From a virus, in IMG/VR virus record IMGVR_UViG_3300042691_032800, positions 1 through 21,645 of that record: 21,645 nt of DNA. One strand, given 5' to 3'. Positions 14,773 through 20,772 of the stretch are shown here, one piece after another. The position numbers and the translations under genes were made by a program. The notes under the pieces were generated by a model. That model did not search any database and was not told the DNA's origin. It saw only the letters and a program-made list of their open reading frames with translations. The number at the start of each line of letters is the position of its first letter. Position 1 is the first letter of the stretch.

Positions 14773-15488
14773 AGATCCACACAATGCCGCAACGCTCGGA
14801 AGAGTGGTTTGCCATCCGCAAGAGCGTGCTGATCACCGCTTCCGAAATGGGGGTGTTCCTCACGAAGAACGATGCCACCAGCGCGAAGGCCCGGCTGAAC
14901 CTCATCACCAAGAAGCTGGCCGAGCCGATCTATTCCGACGAATCCCTGTCAGGCTTTGAATTCCTGATGGAGCTTCGGGCGAAGGAAGAGAAGGCGTTTG
15001 AATACAACATCCCGGTGAAGCGCGGCAACGCTCTGGAACCGGAGGCGCGGGCGATGTATGAGGAGCGCACCGGTCATCACGTTTCCGAAGTCGGCTTCAT
15101 CACCGATGACAAAGAACGATTCGGATGCTCGCCGGATGGGTTGATTTCACTCGATTCAATTGGCCCGGAGTTCACGGATGCCATTCATCACGGCGTCGAA
15201 ATTAAATGCCCGATCCCGGAGACCCACATGAAATGGCTTCTCGCCGGTGGACTCCCGGAGGAGCACAAGTGCCAGGTTCACGGCTCCATGGCCGTGACCG
15301 GCCTGTCACGCTGGGATTTCGTGAGCTACTGCCCCGGCCTTCCTCCGCTGATCGTCAGGGTTGAGCGGGACGAATTCACCGACTCGATCAGCGCGGGTCT
15401 GATTACGCTCCATGCCGAATACCAACGCCACGGCGCGAAGCTCAAGGCGCTGTTCCGGGAAGCTTTTGAGAAAGGAGAGGCGGCATGA
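14769..15488 (+). CDS. YqaJ-family phage recombination exonuclease
   Basis: This 239-residue nuclease belongs to the PD-(D/E)xK superfamily that includes lambda Red-alpha. It probably digests one strand of double-stranded DNA to give substrate for an annealing protein. Visible motifs are QRSEEWFAIR (8-17), the acidic residue in LEPEAR (89-94), the metal-binding SPDG (121-124, Asp123), the E-x-K core in GVEIKCP (Glu144, Lys146) and a conserved Gln in HKCQVHG (about 169). The length suits the family. It is ATGA-coupled on both sides in the recombination operon, preceded by AGGAG. Confidence 0.9.
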   Translation: MKIHTMPQRSEEWFAIRKSVLITASEMGVFLTKNDATSAKARLNLITKKLAEPIYSDESLSGFEFLMELRAKEEKAFEYNIPVKRGNALEPEARAMYEERTGHHVSEVGFITDDKERFGCSPDGLISLDSIGPEFTDAIHHGVEIKCPIPETHMKWLLAGGLPEEHKCQVHGSMAVTGLSRWDFVSYCPGLPPLIVRVERDEFTDSISAGLITLHAEYQRHGAKLKALFREAFEKGEAA

Positions 15489-15754
15489 GCTTCGAAGATC
15501 CGATGCAAGTCCGCTTTGAAACCGGCGTCATGCACGTTGACGGGCGCAACCCGGAAACAGGGGAACGGTTTTCCAAAACCGAACCGACATACCGAATCGA
15601 GATCGGCTTCCCGCAGATTGGAACCATCGGCGTTCTTGCATCAAACACCGACAAGCAAGCCGTCTTCGACCGCGCGATCTCCCGCGCGGAAACCATGCTC
15701 GCGAACCTGAGAGTCATGAAACAAGCCAATCTCTCCACCACCACCAACCTATGA
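15485..15754 (+). CDS. Hypothetical protein of the recombination operon (89 aa)
   Basis: This gene overlaps the exonuclease by ATGA with an AGGAG site. The sequence mixes strands and helices (VRFETGVMHVDGRNPETGER, then YRIEIGFPQIGTIGVLASN and AISRAETMLANLRVM). No family is recognised. The next gene overlaps its stop by ATGA. Confidence 0.65.
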   Translation: MSFEDPMQVRFETGVMHVDGRNPETGERFSKTEPTYRIEIGFPQIGTIGVLASNTDKQAVFDRAISRAETMLANLRVMKQANLSTTTNL

Positions 15755-15933
15755 AAAACACCGACACAAGCCAACTGCCCTCATCCATCGAAACGCAGCT
15801 TTCCGAACTCGAAGCCCGTCACAAGGCCCATCAGGCGAAGATGGAGGAACAACGCCGACGCAAGATCACCCGACGCGAAGCCCATTACGCCCGACGCTTC
15901 ATCAACTCCACCCCGCCGATCGTTCTCGTTTGA
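15751..15933 (+). CDS. Small coiled-coil protein (60 aa)
   Basis: The start overlaps the previous stop by ATGA. Residues 8-40 form a charged helix (IETQLSELEARHKAHQAKME, then RRRKITRREAHYARR). The stop TGA is embedded in the leader motif that precedes the next gene. Function is unknown. Confidence 0.55.
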   Translation: MKNTDTSQLPSSIETQLSELEARHKAHQAKMEEQRRRKITRREAHYARRFINSTPPIVLV

Positions 15934-15949
15934 TAGAGACACAAACCAA
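15932..15949 (+). promoter_or_regulatory. Leader motif copy (GATAGAGACACAAACCAA)
   Basis: This is a variant copy of the recurring leader, with two extra bases. It begins within the stop of the preceding gene and is followed by an A/C-rich stretch to ATG 15972. Confidence 0.4.
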
Positions 15950-15971
15950 ACCACAGAAAGAAACCAACATC

Positions 15972-16502
15972 ATGCCCGTGCTCAACAGCATCGCCATCAC
16001 TCCGAAAGCCATCATCCTTTCGGTTGTTGAAAACTCTGGCAGCGATTCCGCTGACCTCATTGAATCCACTATCACCGCCCATGAAGAACCGCTGGCGTCG
16101 TTCACCAAGGCATTTGCCGCGCTCCCGGCCGTCTTCTGCGAAATCATGGAGATCGGCCCCGATTGGACCACCGGCCTTTCAGTCCGCAAGCTCGCGATCA
16201 AACGGACGAAAGCCGGAACCCGGTCGGTGATCATCGGTTGTACCAAGCAACTCGACGTTCGTCAGGACTTTCTTCACTCGGTTTCCACTCCCGTGGTTCA
16301 AATCGAGAAGTCATCCGAAGGCGAAAGCGGAGCCGTGGAAATCGAGGGCAAGCTTTGCAAGGCTATCCTCAAAGCAATCCACGAGGCTGAAAAATACATG
16401 GCCGGAGAACGGTCCCAACAGCTTCTGAACTTTGACCAGGCGAAGGCCGCTTTGCAGGCAACCGCCGATCAGGGCAAGGATCTATTCGCTGCCGAAGGTT
16501 AA
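15972..16502 (+). CDS. Conserved phage protein of unknown function (176 aa)
   Basis: ATG 15972 is chosen over an in-frame start at 15930, which lies in the leader. The protein has an N-terminal strand-rich part (VLNSIAITPKAIILSVVE), a middle with WTTGLSVRKLAIKRTKAG, RSVIIGCTKQLDVRQDF, and a helical C-terminus (AVEIEGKLCKAILKAIHEAE). The strand-then-helix layout could bind nucleic acid or a partner, but no motif proves this. It follows the exonuclease group and shares its orientation. Confidence 0.65.
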   Translation: MPVLNSIAITPKAIILSVVENSGSDSADLIESTITAHEEPLASFTKAFAALPAVFCEIMEIGPDWTTGLSVRKLAIKRTKAGTRSVIIGCTKQLDVRQDFLHSVSTPVVQIEKSSEGESGAVEIEGKLCKAILKAIHEAEKYMAGERSQQLLNFDQAKAALQATADQGKDLFAAEG

Positions 16503-16515
16503 ACCATCCAACGCA

Positions 16516-16881
16516 ATGCCCAAGATCCTAAACATCGGTGTGGCGAGGCTGTTCAACCTTGACCGCTACGAACACACCAAGATTTCCGTGAACGTGGAAC
16601 CCGGTGAAAATCCGGGAACGATGCTCCGGGAGATTCAATCGCTGATCGAGGACTTGAATCCGGCCTGCCCGGTCGAGGACTATCAGATTCGCGATGCTCG
16701 CGCCATCCTCGCCAAGCCGGAGAACAAAGAAGATCCATTCGGCTACTCCCACGAGGACGCTCAAAAGGTTCTCGATCAATACGAGGCGTGGCAGGCCAAG
16801 CGGAATGCCGCCTATGCTCGCCTCGATGAGATGGGGGCCGCGCCAACGGTTGAGGACATCGACAACACCCCGGTCAGTTGA
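16516..16881 (+). CDS. Conserved phage protein of unknown function (121 aa)
   Basis: The start at 16516 lies 13 bases after the previous stop. The N-terminus VARLFNLDRYEHTKISVNVE resembles phage recombination-region proteins with a NLGNYE..KIEV opening that I recall without an assigned function. A helix with TMLREIQSLIEDLNP and a C-terminal helix (YSHEDAQKVLDQYEAWQAKR) follow. There is no catalytic motif. Confidence 0.65.
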   Translation: MPKILNIGVARLFNLDRYEHTKISVNVEPGENPGTMLREIQSLIEDLNPACPVEDYQIRDARAILAKPENKEDPFGYSHEDAQKVLDQYEAWQAKRNAAYARLDEMGAAPTVEDIDNTPVS

Positions 16882-16885
16882 ACCC

Positions 16886-17110
16886 ATGGTCTCGAACTCA
16901 CCAGAACCGGCGAGAGACGATCCGAAGCCGCTCAAGGGCGTCGGCATCATCATCGCCGAACAACAGGCCGATGGATCGCATCAGACCCTTGGTGTCATCT
17001 TCTCCCCCAACCGCGAGAAGCTGCAACTGCTGATCCGATCCATCCACGGCCAGAAAATCACCGTGAACCTTGCCGACATCAAAGGCGGGTCGATCACGCT
17101 CGAACGATAG
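16886..17110 (+). CDS. Small hypothetical protein (74 aa)
   Basis: The frame starts four bases after the previous stop. It encodes a strand-rich small protein (GVGIIIAEQQADGSHQTLGV, then LQLLIRSIHGQKITVNLADI). Its stop lies within the leader motif that precedes the RecU-like gene. No family is recognised. Confidence 0.55.
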   Translation: MVSNSPEPARDDPKPLKGVGIIIAEQQADGSHQTLGVIFSPNREKLQLLIRSIHGQKITVNLADIKGGSITLER

Positions 17111-17122
17111 ACACGAACCAAC
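17106..17122 (+). promoter_or_regulatory. Leader motif copy (GATAGACACGAACCAAC)
   Basis: This copy of the recurring leader contains the stop of the preceding gene and lies 14 bases before ATG 17137, which has no Shine-Dalgarno site. Confidence 0.4.
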
Positions 17123-17136
17123 TTTTGCCGCCCGCC

Positions 17137-17715
17137 ATGGTTCCACCATCACTCAAAGGAAAGGAGTTCGAAACGCTGATTCTCGAAGCCGCAAGGCGCG
17201 AGGAAGCCAGCGGAGGGCTGACCCTCTCACGCTACGGCGTGCAGGGTGTCACCTTCGGGGATAAGACCATTCTCGTTCCCTCGCTCCCGGACTTTGAGGG
17301 GGTGCTGGCAGGCGGGCGGCAAATCATCATCGAGGCCAAGGCGTGTAAAACCCCCGGCCTTGAACTGAGGGACAAGAATTTCAAAGACCGCCAGTATTCG
17401 CACATGGCGAAGCGGGCGGAATTCGGTTCTCTGTGCTTCCTGCTGATCCACTTTGCCGAGCGCCAGCTTGTGACCAAGCGAGACCCAGGCATGACCGTGG
17501 CCGTCCCGGTCAACGCGCGGCATCCGTTCTGGATGCTCTACGAGACCGGCGAGCGCCGAACCCTCTCGCGCGAGGAGGCGCTGACCATCGGCCAAGCGGT
17601 CCCGTGGATCGTGCCGAAGGGCTGCCGGAAGCCTCTTCCTGACCTCCTTTCCTTCCTCTGGCCAGAAGCCCGGAAGATCCAGCTTTCAACCGCACAACCG
17701 ACACTTTTTCCATGA
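17137..17715 (+). CDS. RecU-like Holliday-junction resolvase / PD-(D/E)xK nuclease
   Basis: The 192-residue protein carries a PD-(D/E)xK nuclease core like the RecU family: GKEFE (8-12, Glu10), PDFEG (51-55, Asp52), the E-A-K triad in IIEAKA (64-69, Glu66, Lys68) and a conserved Gln in KDRQYSHM (about 86). The following strand, LCFLLIHF, fits the family. Such enzymes resolve branched recombination intermediates. It follows the annealing-protein and exonuclease genes and comes just before the replication module. TTG 17125 is an alternative start. It ends with an ATGA overlap. Confidence 0.75.
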   Translation: MVPPSLKGKEFETLILEAARREEASGGLTLSRYGVQGVTFGDKTILVPSLPDFEGVLAGGRQIIIEAKACKTPGLELRDKNFKDRQYSHMAKRAEFGSLCFLLIHFAERQLVTKRDPGMTVAVPVNARHPFWMLYETGERRTLSREEALTIGQAVPWIVPKGCRKPLPDLLSFLWPEARKIQLSTAQPTLFP

Positions 17716-17870
17716 CCAATCTCGAAAAACTCCAGCAGGAAAACGCCGATCTCCGGCGTATGAATCAACGATTGAAAGAGCAACTTGCGAAGGCGCTTGA
17801 GGCGGTGGCGGAAAACCACAACAGGGATTTGACGTGCGCCCCGGAAATGGATAGAACCGCCGCCGTCTGA
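17712..17870 (+). CDS. Small coiled-coil protein (52 aa)
   Basis: The gene overlaps the nuclease by ATGA. Residues 2-38 form a heptad-like helix (LEKLQQENADLRRMNQRLKE, then LAKALEAVAENH). It ends in TCAPEMDRTAAV. It may be an adaptor for a recombination or replication protein; function is unknown. Confidence 0.55.
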   Translation: MTNLEKLQQENADLRRMNQRLKEQLAKALEAVAENHNRDLTCAPEMDRTAAV

Positions 17871-17901
17871 GCAACGGTTTGGAACCCGCAGACACCACGA
17901 C

Positions 17902-18015
17902 ATGCACGACGATCAAACATCCTTCGACTCTCTTCATCCGCCCGCTGATCGTGCCGGGGTTCCAACGGGTGGAGAGAGTCGGGGGATTTTTGTTGCTTCA
18001 GAAAACCCCGGATGA
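17902..18015 (+). CDS. Possible small gene or leader peptide (37 aa)
   Basis: A frame starting at 17902 ends with an ATGA overlap on the initiator gene at 18012. It encodes MHDDQTSFDSLHPPADRAGV, continuing to EGRGIFVASENPG-like residues (actual end: SRGIFVASENPG). The DNA also forms a large hairpin. If translated, ribosomes would open that hairpin and couple expression to the initiator. Real protein function is unproven. Confidence 0.35.
   Translation: MHDDQTSFDSLHPPADRAGVPTGGESRGIFVASENPG
17925..18011 (+). promoter_or_regulatory. Large hairpin with possible pseudoknot over the initiator start site
   Basis: CGACTCTCTTCATCCG (17925-17940) pairs with CGGGTGGAGAGAGTCG (17966-17981) over 16 base pairs including two G-U pairs. 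A loop segment CCGGGGTT (17954-17961) is exactly complementary to AACCCCGG (18004-18011), the eight bases just before ATG 18012. Pairing there would occlude the initiator start. The T-run at 17987-17991 begins five bases after the stem, so partial terminator activity is also possible. Confidence 0.5.
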
Positions 18016-18716
18016 CCAACGGACACTTCAAGCTTCAGCGCCGCTTCTTCGACCACTGGTTATGGTCGGAAAGGCGTTCGTTCTCCAAAGCCGAGGCATG
18101 GCTCGACCTCTTGCAGATTGCGGCATTCAAGCCCACAAAGAGGATCGTTCGAGACAAGCTCTTGCCGATTGAGGAGGGCGAAATCATCGCTTCGTTGCGA
18201 TACCTGGCTGAACGCTGGATGTGGAACAAGGACAAGGTGGGGCAGTTCCTCGCCTTGTTGGAGTCTGACCGCATGATAAGACGTAGTTCCAGACAGGGGG
18301 AAAGCGTCATTTCCCTTACTCGTTACAAGGATTACGCGAGGTCACTAGACGCAGGTCCAGACACCGAAACAGACAGAGGCCAGACAGAGGCCAGACAGAG
18401 GCCAGACAAAGAAGAAGAAGGAAAAGAAGGTAAACCATATGAGAGAGAGAAAGGCGCATGGGGAAGAGTTGGGAGACCAACCCTTTCCCAAGCAAGATCA
18501 GCCGCTCAGAATCTCGGAATCACTCAGCAGAAAGCCGATGAATGGTGGAACTGCCGAGAGGCTTCCGAATGGATGAAGGGAATGGCTGGCGGCGGAATTG
18601 CCCCCGTAGGAACAAACTGGCAAGCCGACCTGAAGACCTACGCGGCAAGAGGCCACAACGGGAACGCTCCCAATCCCAAGAAGACCGCCCTTCGGGGAGC
18701 GGATATTGAACTTTGA
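18012..18716 (+). CDS. Replication initiator / replisome organiser protein
   Basis: The 234-residue protein has an N-terminal winged-helix pattern common in phage replication initiators: HFKLQRRFFDHWLWSERRSF, SKAEAWLDLLQIAAFK and IASLRYLAERWMWNKDKVGQ, then FLALLESDRMI (residues 5-90). A charged linker (about 110-155) is encoded by 11-bp tandem repeats. The C-terminal part (150-234) is basic and helical, possibly for helicase contact. The next gene, starting after three bases, is a DnaB-type helicase, which supports an initiator role like lambda O. It lacks a Shine-Dalgarno site and its start may be regulated by the upstream hairpin. Confidence 0.75.
   Translation: MTNGHFKLQRRFFDHWLWSERRSFSKAEAWLDLLQIAAFKPTKRIVRDKLLPIEEGEIIASLRYLAERWMWNKDKVGQFLALLESDRMIRRSSRQGESVISLTRYKDYARSLDAGPDTETDRGQTEARQRPDKEEEGKEGKPYEREKGAWGRVGRPTLSQARSAAQNLGITQQKADEWWNCREASEWMKGMAGGGIAPVGTNWQADLKTYAARGHNGNAPNPKKTALRGADIEL
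18370..18408 (+). repeat. 11-bp tandem repeats inside the initiator gene (iteron candidates)
   Basis: CAGACAGAGGC occurs three times head to tail at 18370-18380, 18381-18391 and 18392-18402, with a partial unit at 18403-18408. A related CCAGACA lies at 18357-18363. The unit equals about one helical turn and is not a multiple of three, so selection on protein repeats is unlikely. A purine-rich, A-rich tract follows (18408-18455). The arrangement resembles the lambda origin inside gene O. Confidence 0.5.
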
Positions 18717-18719
18717 CCC

Positions 18720-19988
18720 ATGAACGAAGCACAACCGTTTCCAAGCGCCATCCTCGCGGAGAAATCCGTGGTCTCCTGCTGCCTCCAAGACGAACGGCTT
18801 TACCGCCAAGCCAAGGCCGAAGGGATCGACTTGGACGCATTCCACTACCCGCAAACCCGGATCGTGTTCGAGGAAATCGGGCAAATGAAGCGCGACGAAA
18901 ACGGCCAGATTGATCTCGTCACGATCGTTCAACGGCTCAACGAAAAGGACATCCTCCAGCGGGCCGGAGGACCATCGGAGGTTTATTCGATTTTCGGATT
19001 CGCCCCGACCGCAGCCGGGTGGACGCAATGGGTCCAGACCTTGCGAGAGATGAAGGCCAGGCGTCTTGCCCTACGGTCGGCACAAAGGCTCTCGGAGACG
19101 AACGACAGTGAGGAGGCCATCACCGAAGCCGAAGCCACGCTGAAAGCGCTCAGGGCCGCCGTGAGAGGCCCGAAGCGGGCAGTCGAGGCCAAGGAATCAA
19201 CCCGCGAGTTTGTCGAACGACTGACGGCCGCCAACGCAGCCGGCGAAATCCCCGGACGCTCGACCGGACTGCTGGCGATTGACGCGGTTTCCGGAGGCAT
19301 GAAGCCGGGAGAGTTTTGGGTGATCGGCGGCAAGCCATCGCGCGGCAAGTCGGTGCTGATGATTCAACTCGCGTGTGAGTTCATCACCCGCGGCGAGCCG
19401 GTCGCGATCTTCTCGCTTGAGATGATGCGGCACGAAATCATCGGCCGCATGGTGTCCACTCTCGGACGGGTCAATTACGGCACGATCACGCAGCCGAAGA
19501 AGGCTACGAAGGGCGATCTGGTCGGCATTCAGCGATCCGTTGCCGAACTGGCCGAAGCGCCTTTCTGGATCGACGACACGGCCAACCAAAACACCGACAC
19601 GATCCTTTCCGAAGCGATCCGGCTCAGGGACGCGAACGGAAGCCTTGCCCTTGTCGTGGTCGATTACCTGCAACTCGTCAGGGGAAACCGCCAGCGCGGA
19701 GAGTCACGCGAAGAGGAGGTTGCCAGGGTGTCGGGCAGCCTCAAGCAACTGGCGAAGGAACTGAATTGCCCGGTCATTTCCGCGACTCAGTTGAACGAGA
19801 ACGGCCAGTCGAGGGAGTCGCGGGCCATCGAACAGGATGCCGACAACCTCCTTTACATCGTCGAGGATGGAATCAAGGTGGTGAAGCTCCGGAATGGCAG
19901 AAGGAACGACCTGCTGCCGCTGTTCCTCAATGGCGATTTCCAGCGATTCCAAGAGGGCAAACCCGTTACGACCGAGGACAACGAATGA
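18720..19988 (+). CDS. DnaB-type replicative helicase
   Basis: This 422-residue ring helicase would unwind DNA at the phage origin. The N-terminal domain (residues 5-100) matches the DnaB primase-interaction domain (EKSVVSCCLQDERLY, then DLVTIVQRLNEKDIL). The C-terminal RecA-like domain has Walker A GGKPSRGKS (203-211), the H1a glutamate in FSLEM (231-235), Walker B LVVVDYLQL (311-319, Asp315) and the ATQLN motif (355-359). The length is slightly shorter than cellular DnaB, as in many phages. It starts three bases after the initiator stop and overlaps the next gene by ATGA. No primase or polymerase lies in the window, so host enzymes are probably used. Confidence 0.93.
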   Translation: MNEAQPFPSAILAEKSVVSCCLQDERLYRQAKAEGIDLDAFHYPQTRIVFEEIGQMKRDENGQIDLVTIVQRLNEKDILQRAGGPSEVYSIFGFAPTAAGWTQWVQTLREMKARRLALRSAQRLSETNDSEEAITEAEATLKALRAAVRGPKRAVEAKESTREFVERLTAANAAGEIPGRSTGLLAIDAVSGGMKPGEFWVIGGKPSRGKSVLMIQLACEFITRGEPVAIFSLEMMRHEIIGRMVSTLGRVNYGTITQPKKATKGDLVGIQRSVAELAEAPFWIDDTANQNTDTILSEAIRLRDANGSLALVVVDYLQLVRGNRQRGESREEEVARVSGSLKQLAKELNCPVISATQLNENGQSRESRAIEQDADNLLYIVEDGIKVVKLRNGRRNDLLPLFLNGDFQRFQEGKPVTTEDNE

Positions 19989-20413
19989 CCCCCGCCATGG
20001 AAACGATCAGCTACCTCCGCCGCGGCCGGAAGCTCCGCGCATCCGGAACGATCATCACCACGGACCAGAAAACCCGAATGACCAAGGTGAAGCCGTCACG
20101 CGAGGATTGGGGAATCGTCTGGCTCGATGAGCAGGAAATTACCGCCGGTAAGGAAAAGCCGCCCATGAGGCCGCGAGAGAAGCGAGACGCCCCGGCCGAA
20201 AAGACGAAGCCGAAGCGCCAACGCGCACCGAAGCCGGAACCATTGCCGCGATGGAAGCAGTTGGTGGCCGATGTCCGAACGATGGAAATCGACCACGTTC
20301 CGGACGGTTGGCCAGCGGTAAGGATGGGAACACTTTCCGCTCTTGCGGACGAACTCGAAGCTGCGCATGCCAAGCTCGCGGAGTTTTTGCCGATTTCGAA
20401 CGATAAAGGCTAG
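19985..20413 (+). CDS. Hypothetical protein after the helicase (142 aa)
   Basis: The start at 19985 overlaps the helicase stop by ATGA; longer in-frame extensions lie inside the helicase gene. Residues 5-50 are strand-rich (ISYLRRGRKLRASGTIITTD, then IVWLDEQE). Residues 55-85 are a basic Lys/Pro/Arg linker. Residues 85-142 are helical (LPRWKQLVADVRTMEIDHVP, then LADELEAAHAKLAEF). A nucleic-acid-binding or helicase-partner role is possible from charge and context only. Confidence 0.65.
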   Translation: MTPAMETISYLRRGRKLRASGTIITTDQKTRMTKVKPSREDWGIVWLDEQEITAGKEKPPMRPREKRDAPAEKTKPKRQRAPKPEPLPRWKQLVADVRTMEIDHVPDGWPAVRMGTLSALADELEAAHAKLAEFLPISNDKG

Positions 20414-20453
20414 GCGATCCGGCCAACGATACACCCATGCACGTCAAATACCC

Positions 20454-20467
20454 TAGAGATACACAAG
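20454..20467 (+). promoter_or_regulatory. Degenerate leader motif copy (TAGAGATACACAAG)
   Basis: The segment resembles the recurring GATAGACACAAA leader and directly abuts ATG 20468. It supports that start for the Cys-rich gene. The match is weaker than at 13293. Confidence 0.3.
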
Positions 20468-20728
20468 ATGCCTGAAAATGCACAACAAACGAGAGACCTG
20501 GCCGGGTCGCCTATGCTGCCAGGTTCTCGGCCTTCGCTGACTCGGTGCGATGGGTGCCAGAATCGGCGTCCGTGTGTCACCATGGAATCAGGAATCATCT
20601 ACGAAGGAAAGGACTGTCACATTCACCTTTGCCGGTGGTGCCGTGGCCACCTATCACGCCGAATCAATGCAGCGAACGATCAAGGTGATGGACGGCGCGA
20701 TGGATGCCCAAACTCGCCACCGAGCTGA
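20468..20728 (+). CDS. Small Cys-rich, probably zinc-binding protein (86 aa)
   Basis: The protein contains CDGCQNRRPCV, then after about 12 residues CHIHLCRWCRGHL, a pattern of paired cysteines that suits a zinc ribbon. This argues for this frame over the overlapping frame at 20550-20789. The N-terminus (residues 1-25) is polar and the C-terminus basic and disordered. The start has a leader-like motif immediately upstream. Zinc ribbons in small phage proteins often bind nucleic acids or other proteins. No family is assigned. Confidence 0.5.
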   Translation: MPENAQQTRDLAGSPMLPGSRPSLTRCDGCQNRRPCVTMESGIIYEGKDCHIHLCRWCRGHLSRRINAANDQGDGRRDGCPNSPPS

Positions 20729-20772
20729 TCGCCGTTCCATCCACCGCCTTGTTCGATTTCTCTTTTGTGACG

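Noticed and set aside
17925-17991. Simple intrinsic terminator
   Set aside because: The T-run starts five bases after the stem and is only five T long, and the downstream genes seem to belong to the same early direction. Partial termination remains possible.
18370-18408. Possible CRISPR-like repeats
   Set aside because: Units are 11 bp, head to tail without spacers, and within a coding gene, so they fit iterons rather than a CRISPR array.
20437-20475. Micro-ORF of 12 codons before the Cys-rich gene
   Set aside because: It is too short, out of the coupling pattern and within a leader-like stretch.
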